Shown piece after piece: positions 1 through 8,468 of a DNA stretch of 64,000 bases. The stretch lies in NCBI GenBank assembly GCA_035295745.1, contig DATGIL010000022.1, forward strand, positions 1-64,000. Direction: 5' to 3'. Each line of letters opens with the position of its first letter. Positions within the stretch are counted from its first letter, which is position 1. Source of the stretch: JAIQFL01 sp035295745. Lineage in GTDB: Bacteria; Acidobacteriota; Terriglobia; Bryobacterales; Bryobacteraceae. The notes beneath the pieces were generated by a model, which was given only the letters and a program-made list of their open reading frames with translations, did no database searches and had not been told where the DNA came from. The translations under genes were made by a program, and so were the position numbers.

Positions 1-48
1 GAGGAGCTTGGATCGGACACCTTCGAGGTCGGAGAGGGAATCGGGCAT
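1..48 (-). CDS. 5' end of an unidentified leftward gene (partial)
   Basis: Only the first 16 codons are in the window, starting at an ATG at 48-46 and running off the left edge. The N-terminus begins MPDSLSDLEGVRSKLL. An AGAGG Shine-Dalgarno-like sequence sits about 5 nt before the ATG. The palindrome at 58-85 lies directly upstream and overlaps where its -10 region would be, so the gene may be repressed from that site. The family cannot be told from 16 residues. Confidence 0.45.
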   Translation of the reverse strand, partial: MPDSLSDLEGVRSKLL

Positions 49-57
49 CGCAGCCTC

Positions 58-85
58 TTTCTGAGAGTATATATACGCTCAGAAA
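58..85. promoter_or_regulatory. 28-bp palindrome, probable operator/promoter of the leftward gene
   Basis: Two perfect 8-bp arms (TTTCTGAG / CTCAGAAA) flank the 10-bp self-complementary core GTATATATAC, with one mismatched pair (66 versus 77). Read leftward, the core contains TATACT about 20 nt before the ATG at 48, a good -10 position. The symmetry suits a dimeric repressor of the PadR or MarR size class. The regulator is not identified. Confidence 0.5.
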
Positions 86-153
86 TATCCCATAAACACG
101 GGCCCGGTGCAACTCGCCACTTTTATGTCGCGCACCCAGCACGTATTTGCGTA

Positions 154-183
154 TTGACAGCCTCTTTATATTCGTGGTACATC
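154..183 (+). promoter_or_regulatory. possible sigma70-type promoter
   Basis: TTGACA at 154-159 is followed after 18 nt by TACATC at 178-183, preceded by TGG. The -35 is a perfect consensus; the -10 is weak. It would drive the TonB receptor and perhaps the amine dehydrogenase genes behind it, with a leader of about 150 nt. Confidence 0.3.
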
Positions 184-342
184 TGATCAACCACCTATCC
201 AGATTCGCTCTGTGACGCGAATCTTCCATACGTTCTGCTCGTTTCTGTCCCGAGTCGGACATCAAGCCAAGTAGGCATTCCCAAGGAACCGAATCGCAAA
301 CCCAAAGGGGAAGGGTACGCACGGAAAAAGGGGTGTCGACAG

Positions 343-3300
343 ATGTTCAACGCTTTCGCAAGGACTATCGCCGTATTCAGCTTGTTTCTCACGCCCGCAG
401 CTTTTGGGCAATCGACCTTTGGTGAATTCGTGGGGACCGTTCACGATCCCGCGGGCGCCGTGGTGACTTCATGCATCGTCAGGGTACGCAACATGGGCAC
501 GTCCGCCATGCGCTCGACGCTCACCGATAGCACCGGCGGCTACACGCTCACCAACATGGAGCCCGGCGAGTACGAAATCACTATGACCGCGCCTGGCTTT
601 GAGCCCGTGAAGTTTCCCGTGGTCACGCTCATGGCGCGGCAGACCATACGCCAGGATGGCAACCTCTCGCTCGCGGCGCAATCGCAGAGCGTCAACGTCA
701 GCGCGGCGATGGAGGCGCCCATCAACACCGAGGTCTCCAACATCGCCGAGACCAAGGTAGGACGTGAGTTGACCGACCTGCCGGTGGCCATCTTCTCCCG
801 CGCGAGCGGCTCTACCAGCGCGATCACGACTTTGACGACGCAACCGGGCGTGGAGACCGACGCGAGCGGCAACCTCTCGGTGGCCGGCGCGAAACCGAGC
901 ATGCTCACGTCGAGCCTGGATGGCATCAGCACCATCAGCCCGAAAGGCAGTGCGCCGATCAGCGAGTTGTTTCCGTCGTTCGATTCCATCGCCGAGATCC
1001 GCGTGAGCGAGATCAATAACACCGCGGAATTTGGCGGGGTCAGCGACATCACCACTATCTCGAAGAGCGGCACCAACGCGCTGCATGGCGGGCTCTACGA
1101 GAACAACCAGACTTCGGCGCTGGACGCACGCAACACCTTCGCAGCCGCGGTTCCGAAGCTGACCCTGAACGACTTTGGGGTCTTCGTGGGAGGCCCGGTG
1201 ATGGTGCCGAAGGTGTATCGCGGCAAGGACCGCACGTTCTTCTTCGCCAGCTACGAAGGACTACGCCGCCCCAACCAGGCGATTGTCATCGACAGCGTTC
1301 CCACGGCAGCCATGCGCATTGGCGATCTCTCGGCGTACCTGCCGAAGACGGTGGTGAAAGATCCGCTGGCGTCGGGCACGCCGTTTCCCAACAATCAAAT
1401 CCCGGCCAGCCGCATCGCGCCACTCTCCGCCGGCGTGCTGCAGTACTTCTATCCACTGCCGAATTACGGCGCGGCCAACGCGATCACCAACAACTACGAG
1501 ACGGCGTTCCCAACACCCATCAGTAGCAATCAGGGCGACATTCGCCTGGACCAGAACATAACCTCGAAACAGACCATCTTCGCGCGTATGACCTACAAGC
1601 GCCGCGAGACGATCAGCGCGCCCACCGGCTCGGTAAACCTCGGCGGCGGCGACGCATTGGAAAACGATTACGGCTTCACGGTGGCCTACAATTACCTGAT
1701 CACGTCGCGTCTCATCAACGAGGCGCGTGCCGGCTACACCGGCGTCAACACCGGCACCAACTATGCATACACGGCGGCCGGCATCCAGCAGGCGCTCGGT
1801 TTGCAACTGGCCGGTCCGCCTCCGCCCGGTGCGGCATCGCCGAGTTTCTCGATCACCGGCTTCACGGGCACCACGGGAGGCACCACCTCCATTTCGCGCA
1901 CCAATACACGACAGATCCTCGACAATCTGACGTGGACGCGGGGACGCCATACGGTGAAGATCGGGGGCGACTATCGTCACCTCACCGGGCTCTACACGAA
2001 TGTGTTCGCGAGCAGCCGCATGGGGTCGTATTCGTTCAACAATTCGGTGACGAGTTCCCTCATCGGCAGCCCGATGGGCGCGTTTCTGCTGGGCATTCCG
2101 GACAGCTCGGGAATGGCCACGGTGCTCAATCCCGATACTGACGGGTACGCAAATCACTACGCTGCCTACGCGCAGGACGACTGGAAGGTGACGCAGAACC
2201 TGACCCTCAACTTCGGCTTGCGCTACGAATATCACCCGGCATTCCGCGATCACTACAACAACACCGCGAATTTACTGCTGAACTACAATTCCATCCAGAA
2301 CGGTACGCCGATCCACGGCGCGGTGGTGATTCCGGATGCGGCGGTGAAGCTGGTGAACCCCGCGTTCGCGGAATCGATTGCCCCCACGCCGATCCTGACG
2401 GCGAGTCAGGCTGGCATGCCGCAGAGCCTGCGTTACTCGGAGAAATTCGACTTTGCACCGCGCGTCGGCTTCGCGTGGCGCGTGAATAACAAGACGGTGG
2501 TACGGGGCGGGTACGGCAAGTTCATCGAGTCGGAACTGGGCAGCCTGATCAACGCGGCCTGGGCGGTGGAGGCCAGTGACGTCGCCAAATTCACGAACCA
2601 GATCGTGAGCGGCAAGCCGTTGTATAGCTTCCCCTATGCGCTTCCGGCGGACTTGGCGCAGCCCGGGTCGCAGGTGTTCGACCTGGCGGGCGACATCCAC
2701 TACAAAGATCCGTACGTGCAGCAGTGGAACGTTACGGTGGAGCGCGACTTGGGCTTTCAGACCGGCCTCCGCGTTTCCTACGATGGAAGCCATGGCACAG
2801 ATCTGGGCGTCACCACAAACCCCGACCAGGTGCCGGCGAACACGGTGGGCTTCTCCGCTGCATCGAAAGCGGCACCCTACCCGCTGCTGGCTCAGATCGT
2901 GTACCTGACAAACGCCGCCCGCAGCAACTACAATGCACTTACGGTAGCTTTGAATAAGCGCATGTCGAGGGGCCTGCAATTCCAGGTGAGTTACAACCAC
3001 GCCAAAAACCTGTCGAATGGCGGCGGCTACGCACCCACCGGTTTTGCCAGCGAGAGCGGCGGGACGTTGAGCGACCCTTCGAATCCGAATCTGGACTACG
3101 GAAACGTGGCGTACACGCGCCGCGACCGCTTCGAGACGACATTCCTGTACAACCTGCCATTCGGGCGTTCCTCGAATCGTGTGGTGAAGCAACTGGCGGG
3201 CGGCTGGGAATTGGCGGGCGTGCTGGTGTTCCAGAGCGGGCCGTTTCTGACTGTGGTGGCCAGCGGCGCCGACCCATCCGGCACCAATTTTCCGAATCTG

Positions 3301-3675
3301 CAGGGCAGCGGCCGCGCAGACATCGTGAGCGGAGTACCGTTATATCCGGCGAGCCAGAGCCCGGCGCAGTGGTTGAACGCGGCGGCGTTCGCGGTACCGG
3401 CGAACAATATCGGCCGGTTCGGCAACGCTCCGGTGGGCGCTGCGGTCGGGCCGGGAACACAGGCTGTGTCGTTGTCGTTCTTCCGGTCCATCGACTTCAC
3501 AGAGCGGATTCGTTTGCGCGTCGGAATTGCGGCAGCGAATTCGTTGAATCATCCGAACTATGGAACGCCGGGATTGACGCTGAATACGTCGACGTTTGGC
3601 ACGATTACAACTTTGCAATCGGCGGAGGGCGCTGGACCGCGCCAGGTGCAATTAACCGGGCGGATTACGTTCTGA
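343..3675 (+). CDS. TonB-dependent receptor, Oar-like, with N-terminal carboxypeptidase-regulatory-like domain
   Basis: A 1,110-residue outer-membrane protein. Residues 1-22 form a signal peptide ending AAFG|Q. Residues ~25-110 form the carboxypeptidase-regulatory-like (Ig-like) domain common in Oar-type receptors (GTVHDPAGAVV, GGYTLTNMEPGEYEI). A plug domain follows at about 130-250. The rest is a beta-barrel that ends in the aromatic residue expected for outer-membrane insertion (GRITF). Such receptors are abundant in Solibacter-type acidobacteria and usually import carbohydrates or peptides; the substrate cannot be read from sequence. The amine dehydrogenase alpha gene starts 26 nt after the stop on the same strand, so the two may share a transcript. 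That would make import of an amine or metal-containing compound a reasonable but unproven idea. Confidence 0.93.
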   Translation: MFNAFARTIAVFSLFLTPAAFGQSTFGEFVGTVHDPAGAVVTSCIVRVRNMGTSAMRSTLTDSTGGYTLTNMEPGEYEITMTAPGFEPVKFPVVTLMARQTIRQDGNLSLAAQSQSVNVSAAMEAPINTEVSNIAETKVGRELTDLPVAIFSRASGSTSAITTLTTQPGVETDASGNLSVAGAKPSMLTSSLDGISTISPKGSAPISELFPSFDSIAEIRVSEINNTAEFGGVSDITTISKSGTNALHGGLYENNQTSALDARNTFAAAVPKLTLNDFGVFVGGPVMVPKVYRGKDRTFFFASYEGLRRPNQAIVIDSVPTAAMRIGDLSAYLPKTVVKDPLASGTPFPNNQIPASRIAPLSAGVLQYFYPLPNYGAANAITNNYETAFPTPISSNQGDIRLDQNITSKQTIFARMTYKRRETISAPTGSVNLGGGDALENDYGFTVAYNYLITSRLINEARAGYTGVNTGTNYAYTAAGIQQALGLQLAGPPPPGAASPSFSITGFTGTTGGTTSISRTNTRQILDNLTWTRGRHTVKIGGDYRHLTGLYTNVFASSRMGSYSFNNSVTSSLIGSPMGAFLLGIPDSSGMATVLNPDTDGYANHYAAYAQDDWKVTQNLTLNFGLRYEYHPAFRDHYNNTANLLLNYNSIQNGTPIHGAVVIPDAAVKLVNPAFAESIAPTPILTASQAGMPQSLRYSEKFDFAPRVGFAWRVNNKTVVRGGYGKFIESELGSLINAAWAVEASDVAKFTNQIVSGKPLYSFPYALPADLAQPGSQVFDLAGDIHYKDPYVQQWNVTVERDLGFQTGLRVSYDGSHGTDLGVTTNPDQVPANTVGFSAASKAAPYPLLAQIVYLTNAARSNYNALTVALNKRMSRGLQFQVSYNHAKNLSNGGGYAPTGFASESGGTLSDPSNPNLDYGNVAYTRRDRFETTFLYNLPFGRSSNRVVKQLAGGWELAGVLVFQSGPFLTVVASGADPSGTNFPNLQGSGRADIVSGVPLYPASQSPAQWLNAAAFAVPANNIGRFGNAPVGAAVGPGTQAVSLSFFRSIDFTERIRLRVGIAAANSLNHPNYGTPGLTLNTSTFGTITTLQSAEGAGPRQVQLTGRITF

Positions 3676-3701
3676 CAGGCCGAGAGGGGACCGAATAGCG
3701 A

Positions 3702-5534
3702 ATGGTGAAAAACAACACCGTCAAATACCTGGTGGCGATTGCGATTGTGGGTGCGGTTTTGGCACCGTCGACCGCCCATGCGCAGGGCAGAGGCCGTGGC
3801 GGAGGAGGCGGCCGCGGCGGTGGTGCTCCTCAAAATCTGGAGGAAGGCATTCCGGTGACGGACGCTTTGACCGTCAGCAAGTGCTCCAGTTGCCACGCCA
3901 AAGACGACAAGGGCAATCTCACGCGGATCTCGTGGATCCGCACTACTCCGGAAGGTTGGGAAGAGGCCATCAAACGCATGGTTCGCTTGAATGGCCTGAC
4001 GCTCGAACCGGCCGAGGCCAAGCTGATCGTCAAATACCTCAGCAACTCGCATGGGCTGGCACCGGAGGAAGCCAAGCCGGTGATGTACATGGCGGAGCAT
4101 CGAACCTTGGATGAGGCGATCCCGAATGAGTCGGTGCGTGCGACTTGCATGAACTGCCATGCTTTGGGACGCGTCTTCCAGTGGCATCGAACGCGGGCCG
4201 ATTGGTCGCTGCTCGCGGACATGCACTCGGCCTTATATCAGCAAGCCGAAGCGGCATTCCGACGGAACGGCGCGGGCCGCGGCGGAGCGACTGCGGCACC
4301 AGCCCCAGGTGGTAGGGGCGGAAGGGGCGGTACGGCGGCAGGCGCCGATGCGGCAGCGGCAACTCCGGCAGCGACCATCTCGCTGGATGCGACACTGGAT
4401 TTTCTGGGCACGAACTACCCGCTCCACACGCCGGAGTGGGCGTCGTGGCGCGCTCGTATGCGCACTCCGCGGCTCGCCGGAAAGTGGCTGGTCGCCGCGC
4501 ACTTCCCGGGACATGGCCGATATTACGGCGAACTGACCATCACGCAGGGCGCGGCGCCCGACGAATTCACCACGACTGCAAAACTGCAGCCGGTGGGCGG
4601 CGGTCCTGCGATCACTCGCACAGGTACCGGCCTGGTTTATACGGGCTTCTCGTGGCGCGGACGATCGAAGGGCACGACGCTCGCCGCCAACGCAGTTCCC
4701 GACGATCCCAACCGCGAAATGCGCGAGGCCATCTGGATTTCGCCCGACCAGACTTGGGGTGAAGGACGCTGGTTCTGGGGAGAGTATCAGGAGTTCGGCG
4801 TCGATGTGAAATTGAAGCGCGTCACTCCTGAGCCCACATTACTGACGCTCGACCGCTACTCGATCAAGACCGGATCGGAAGCGCAGAGGGTGCGCATCCT
4901 CGGCAACAATCTGCCTGCGCAGATCGCGCCGGCGGATCTCGACTTCGGCTCCGGCCTCACGGTGAAATCGATTGTGTCGCATAACGCGGGCGAGATCGTG
5001 GCGACAGTGGATGTCGCCAAGGACGCGGTCACGGGCAAGCGCGACCTGGTGATCGGCAATGCGGTGCTGGAAGGCGCCATCGCCGTTTACGATAAGGTGG
5101 ACTACATCAAGGTGCTGCCCGAAGCGTCCATGGCCCGGCTGGGAGGCGACGAGAAATCGGTGCATCCCAGGGGGTATCAGCAGTTGGAAGCGGTGGCCTA
5201 TCAGCGCGGCGAAGACGGCAAACTGCATACCGGCGACGATATCGAGTTGGGACCAGTCGACGTGACCTGGTCGGTAGAAGAGTTTTACTCGGTGTTCGGC
5301 GACGATGATAAGGAGTTTGTCGGCACCCTGAACGGCAACGGCTTGTTTACACCCAGCCTGGACGGCCCCAATCCGCAGCGTAAATTCGGACGCAACAATT
5401 ACGGTGACGTTTGGGTGGTGGCCACCGCGAAGAACGAGAAGGATAAAGAAGGCAAGCCGTTGGTGGGCCGGTCTTACCTGGTAGTGACGGTGCCGACCTA
5501 TATCCGTTGGGATCAGCCGGAGGTATCCAAGTGA
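3702..5534 (+). CDS. peaA: quinohemoprotein amine dehydrogenase alpha subunit (dihaem)
   Basis: The dihaem cytochrome c subunit of periplasmic quinohemoprotein amine dehydrogenase (QHNDH), which passes electrons from the quinone cofactor of the gamma subunit to an external acceptor. A signal peptide ends at STAHA|Q. Two haem c motifs are visible: CSSCH at residues 61-65 and CMNCH at 149-153. The C-terminal half has the all-beta domains of this family. At 610 residues it is longer than the Paracoccus protein (about 490 mature residues). The excess includes two Gly/Arg/Ala-rich stretches, right after the signal peptide (~29-41) and between the haem domain and the first beta domain (~187-225). 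A GAGGGGA ribosome site precedes the ATG. The stop overlaps the GTG start of the maturase gene. Confidence 0.93.
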   Translation: MVKNNTVKYLVAIAIVGAVLAPSTAHAQGRGRGGGGGRGGGAPQNLEEGIPVTDALTVSKCSSCHAKDDKGNLTRISWIRTTPEGWEEAIKRMVRLNGLTLEPAEAKLIVKYLSNSHGLAPEEAKPVMYMAEHRTLDEAIPNESVRATCMNCHALGRVFQWHRTRADWSLLADMHSALYQQAEAAFRRNGAGRGGATAAPAPGGRGGRGGTAAGADAAAATPAATISLDATLDFLGTNYPLHTPEWASWRARMRTPRLAGKWLVAAHFPGHGRYYGELTITQGAAPDEFTTTAKLQPVGGGPAITRTGTGLVYTGFSWRGRSKGTTLAANAVPDDPNREMREAIWISPDQTWGEGRWFWGEYQEFGVDVKLKRVTPEPTLLTLDRYSIKTGSEAQRVRILGNNLPAQIAPADLDFGSGLTVKSIVSHNAGEIVATVDVAKDAVTGKRDLVIGNAVLEGAIAVYDKVDYIKVLPEASMARLGGDEKSVHPRGYQQLEAVAYQRGEDGKLHTGDDIELGPVDVTWSVEEFYSVFGDDDKEFVGTLNGNGLFTPSLDGPNPQRKFGRNNYGDVWVVATAKNEKDKEGKPLVGRSYLVVTVPTYIRWDQPEVSK

Positions 5535-6979
5535 CCGCGACACAGGCACGCACGTACCGGCTGGGCGAGTTTCACCGGTTCGAGGCCGGTGGACGGCCGT
5601 TTCTTTACCTGGTCCCGGCGGGCGCAATTTTCGAACTGGAGACGGCCGCGGCCACGGTGGTAAGCCTGCTTTCGGAAGGCGCACTCGCGCACGACTCGCT
5701 CATCGATCAGCTCACGCAACGCGATTTCGCATACAGCGATGCCTGCGAACTGGTAGAGGAGCTGTTTCGGGCGCGTGTGCTGTTAGCGGGCGAGTCGAAG
5801 GCCGAACCAGTCGAAGCTCCGCCTGTGGACTTCCCGCTCCAGAGCCTGGTGATGAACCTGACGAACCAGTGCAATCTGTCGTGCGCCTACTGTTACGAAT
5901 TCGGCGAGGACAAAGTGGCGACCCCTGAAGGCAAGCCGAAATTCATGGATGTCGAAACGGCGCGCGCGTCGGTAGACTTCCTGCTGGAACAGGCGGCCGG
6001 ACGCAAGTCGCTGCACATCACCTTCTTCGGCGGCGAGACGCTGATGAACTTTCCGCTGCTGCAGCAGGTGGTGGCGTACGCGACCGAGCGCGGCCGAGAG
6101 CAAGGGCGCCACATCGATTTCAGCCTGACCACCAACGCCACGCTGCTGACACCCGCAATCATCGAGTTTCTGTCGGAGAATCGCATCGGGGTGACCGTGA
6201 GTATGGACGGTCCGCCCGAGTTGCACGACAAGTTACGGGTCTTCGCCAATGGGCGCGGGAGTTACGACATCATCGAACCGCGCGTGCGGGCCTTGATCGC
6301 GCAGCATCGGACGCGTCCGATTACGGCGCGCGTGACCCTGACCAATGGCGCATCCGACGTGGTGAGGATTTACCGCCACCTGAAACAGGATCTCGGATTC
6401 AGTGAGGTAGGCTTCGCTCCCGTGACGACGGCGCCGAACCGGCTGTACGCGATCAACGAGCGTGGCATGGATGGCGTGCTCGATCAGTTCCATGTGCTGG
6501 CGGAGGAGTATCTGGAGTACGCGCTGCGCGGAGAATTGCACGGATTTTCCAACGTGAGCGACACGATTGCGGAGTTGTATCAGGGCGTGAACAAATCGCA
6601 TCCGTGCGGCGCGGGTCTGGGCTTGATGGGCGTGGGTCCGTCGGGCGACATCGCGCCTTGCCATCGCTTCGTGGACTCCGATACGCACGCGCTCGGCAAC
6701 ATCGCTACCGGAATCGATCGAGAGAAGCAGGCCGATTTCCTGAAGCGAGGGCACATCGGCAGCAAGTATGATTGTCATACGTGCTGGGCGCGTCCGCTGT
6801 GCGCCGGCGGATGTCATCACGAAGCGTTTGTACGATACGGAGATACGGGCCATCCCAACCTGCACTACTGTGACTGGATCCGGGATTGGACCGACACCTG
6901 TTTGCGGATCTTTGGAACGATCAGCGCCCGGAACCCCGAATTCCTGGAGCAGTTCGCGGAAAGGAAGGCACTCAATTGA
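5531..6979 (+). CDS. peaB: radical SAM maturase of the QHNDH gamma subunit
   Basis: A radical SAM/SPASM enzyme (QhpD/PeaB family) that forms the Cys-to-Glu/Asp thioether cross-links in the gamma subunit in the cytoplasm. The chosen start is GTG at 5531, which overlaps the alpha stop codon as GTGA and has GGAGG 7 nt upstream; a TTG at 5507 has no such signal. This gives 482 residues. Residues ~10-85 resemble a PqqD-like peptide-recognition domain. The 4Fe-4S/SAM motif is CNLSCAYC at 114-121, followed by FFGGE. A C-terminal Cys-rich SPASM region carries the auxiliary cluster ligands (HPCGAG, APCHRF, CHTCWARPLCAGGC). The last codons overlap the TTG start of the gamma gene, so substrate and enzyme are translationally coupled. 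Confidence 0.94.
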   Translation: MTATQARTYRLGEFHRFEAGGRPFLYLVPAGAIFELETAAATVVSLLSEGALAHDSLIDQLTQRDFAYSDACELVEELFRARVLLAGESKAEPVEAPPVDFPLQSLVMNLTNQCNLSCAYCYEFGEDKVATPEGKPKFMDVETARASVDFLLEQAAGRKSLHITFFGGETLMNFPLLQQVVAYATERGREQGRHIDFSLTTNATLLTPAIIEFLSENRIGVTVSMDGPPELHDKLRVFANGRGSYDIIEPRVRALIAQHRTRPITARVTLTNGASDVVRIYRHLKQDLGFSEVGFAPVTTAPNRLYAINERGMDGVLDQFHVLAEEYLEYALRGELHGFSNVSDTIAELYQGVNKSHPCGAGLGLMGVGPSGDIAPCHRFVDSDTHALGNIATGIDREKQADFLKRGHIGSKYDCHTCWARPLCAGGCHHEAFVRYGDTGHPNLHYCDWIRDWTDTCLRIFGTISARNPEFLEQFAERKALN

Positions 6980-7308
6980 AATACCTGAAGCCGATCAATA
7001 AGAAGGCTCGCCGCATCGACGAGATGGTGACGTCGATGGACGACGAGGTGGTGGCGCTCCAGGCGCCGCAGCCGCGCCCGCACGTTCCCATGGGATGCTC
7101 GCTGGCGTTTTCGCCGGGCTGGGAGGTGGATTCGGCGGGAGGCACCGCCGGACTTTGCCAGCCAGTGGAGCGCGACATCTACGATTGCTACGTGACGTGC
7201 TTCTGGCCGGCGCAGGTGCCCGACCACCTGAACAACTATCCGGACTGGGCGAGTAAGTGCGCCGCGGCTACTAAGGATTGGCGAAATCTGGACCTGGTTT
7301 TTCCATAA
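6976..7308 (+). CDS. qhpC: quinohemoprotein amine dehydrogenase gamma subunit, CTQ precursor
   Basis: The small catalytic subunit carrying the cysteine tryptophylquinone (CTQ) cofactor. The start is TTG at 6976, overlapping the maturase stop as TTGA, with AAGGAAGG 7 nt upstream; this gives 110 residues. By comparison with the Paracoccus enzyme the cross-link pairs are C41-E50, C61-D67, C75-D83 and the cofactor pair C71-W77. All four pairs have exactly the known spacings (9, 6, 8 and 6). The mature chain should begin near residue 35, so a leader of about 34 residues must be removed; it is rich in Lys/Arg and Asp/Glu and is not a Sec signal peptide, as expected for a maturase leader. The beta gene follows after 4 nt. 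Confidence 0.95.
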   Translation: MKYLKPINKKARRIDEMVTSMDDEVVALQAPQPRPHVPMGCSLAFSPGWEVDSAGGTAGLCQPVERDIYDCYVTCFWPAQVPDHLNNYPDWASKCAAATKDWRNLDLVFP

Positions 7309-7312
7309 CCCC

Positions 7313-8455
7313 ATGACTATCAAGAAACTGATCGCGCTGAGCGCACTCTTCTGTGCCCCGGCTGCCGGCGGAACTCTGTTCTGCGGCGCCTATCCGTATT
7401 GGGTGCTGGTGGTTGATGAGGCCCAAGGCAAGGTGGTGGACCGGATCCGGCTGGAGACCGGGCTGCCGACCAGCGTCCGCCTGTCCCAAGATAAGAAGAC
7501 GATTTACGTCACGACCAACGACCACAGCGGCGTGGAGGTGATCGACGTGGCGACGCACAAAGTGCTCAATCACTTTGTGCTGAATGACGCTACGCACAAG
7601 TATCGCTTCAACGGCGGCGCGCCCGATCCGGCAGGCAAGCTCCTCTACAGTGTCACGACGCAGATCACCAAGCTCTCGGACCGGTACGAGATTGGAAAAC
7701 AGAAGTACACCATCATCGACCTGGAGCAGCAGAAGATCGCGAAGACGGTGGACCAGCCGACCAACGACCCGGGTGGCGAGGGCGGTGGCGCCGGTGCTGC
7801 GGGTGGGGCTGGTGGCGGATTCGGTGGAGGTGGTGGTGGCGGACGCGGCGGCGGCGCGTTCGAAGTCTCTCCCGATGGCAAGTATCTCTACCAGTTCGGC
7901 TCGTCGATCACGGTATTGAAGTCCGAGGACTTCAGCTTCGTGGAGCGCATCGATCTGGCGCAGCCGGATGCACCCGCCATGGAAAATCTAGGCTTGGGCG
8001 GCATGATCGACGCGATCAGCGAGCCGGGACAGCGCGTGTCGCTCTTCAACTTTTCCGATCCGATCGTGCACAATCGCGTCTTCGGCCTGGCGCGGTTCGA
8101 TCTGAACACACGGCATTTCGAGTTCACGCCGATCGGTCCGGCTCCGGTGGCGATGGGCGGACTGCATGTGACGCCCGACAAGAAGTCGGCTTACACGGTG
8201 ATTACGAACGGCACCGGTGGAAATAAACGCTGCGAGTTCTGGGCGCTCGACCTGGGGACGAGCAAGGTGGCGCGAACGGGCGAGGTGCCTTGCCGGTCGC
8301 GGTACAGTTTCGGACTCTCGGCGAATGGATCGAAGCTCTACATTTACGGTGCGGGCTTCGAGATTGAAGTGTACGACGCGGTGACGTTCAAGCACGAGAC
8401 CACTTGGGATTTAGGCAACGATATGACGGGCGGCGGCATGGCTGTGATTCCGTGA
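7313..8455 (+). CDS. peaD: quinohemoprotein amine dehydrogenase beta subunit
   Basis: A 380-residue secreted beta-propeller protein. In QHNDH this subunit is a seven-bladed propeller that forms part of the substrate pocket around the gamma subunit. A signal peptide covers about residues 1-20. Repeated blade motifs are visible (SVRLSQDKKTIYVTTND, VSPDGKYLYQFG, HVTPDKKSAYTVI, SANGSKLYIYGAG). An almost pure Gly/Ala stretch at ~153-182 interrupts the propeller between two blades and accounts for much of the excess over the Paracoccus protein (about 337 residues). It starts 4 nt after the gamma stop. The alpha-D-C-beta gene order matches characterised clusters, which makes the assignment firm. Confidence 0.9.
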   Translation: MTIKKLIALSALFCAPAAGGTLFCGAYPYWVLVVDEAQGKVVDRIRLETGLPTSVRLSQDKKTIYVTTNDHSGVEVIDVATHKVLNHFVLNDATHKYRFNGGAPDPAGKLLYSVTTQITKLSDRYEIGKQKYTIIDLEQQKIAKTVDQPTNDPGGEGGGAGAAGGAGGGFGGGGGGGRGGGAFEVSPDGKYLYQFGSSITVLKSEDFSFVERIDLAQPDAPAMENLGLGGMIDAISEPGQRVSLFNFSDPIVHNRVFGLARFDLNTRHFEFTPIGPAPVAMGGLHVTPDKKSAYTVITNGTGGNKRCEFWALDLGTSKVARTGEVPCRSRYSFGLSANGSKLYIYGAGFEIEVYDAVTFKHETTWDLGNDMTGGGMAVIP

Positions 8456-8468
8456 GCGGGATATTTCG

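Larger units (their letters stand above)
49..342. other. intergenic region upstream of the TonB receptor
   Basis: Apart from the palindrome at 58-85 and the possible promoter at 154-183, I see no gene here. Two short leftward reading frames that overlap the start of the TonB receptor gene have no recognisable features and are taken as chance. Confidence 0.5.

Noticed and set aside
3702..5534. Generic cytochrome c with no link to amine oxidation
   Set aside because: The adjacent radical SAM maturase and a gamma subunit with the exact cross-link pattern identify the cluster as QHNDH.
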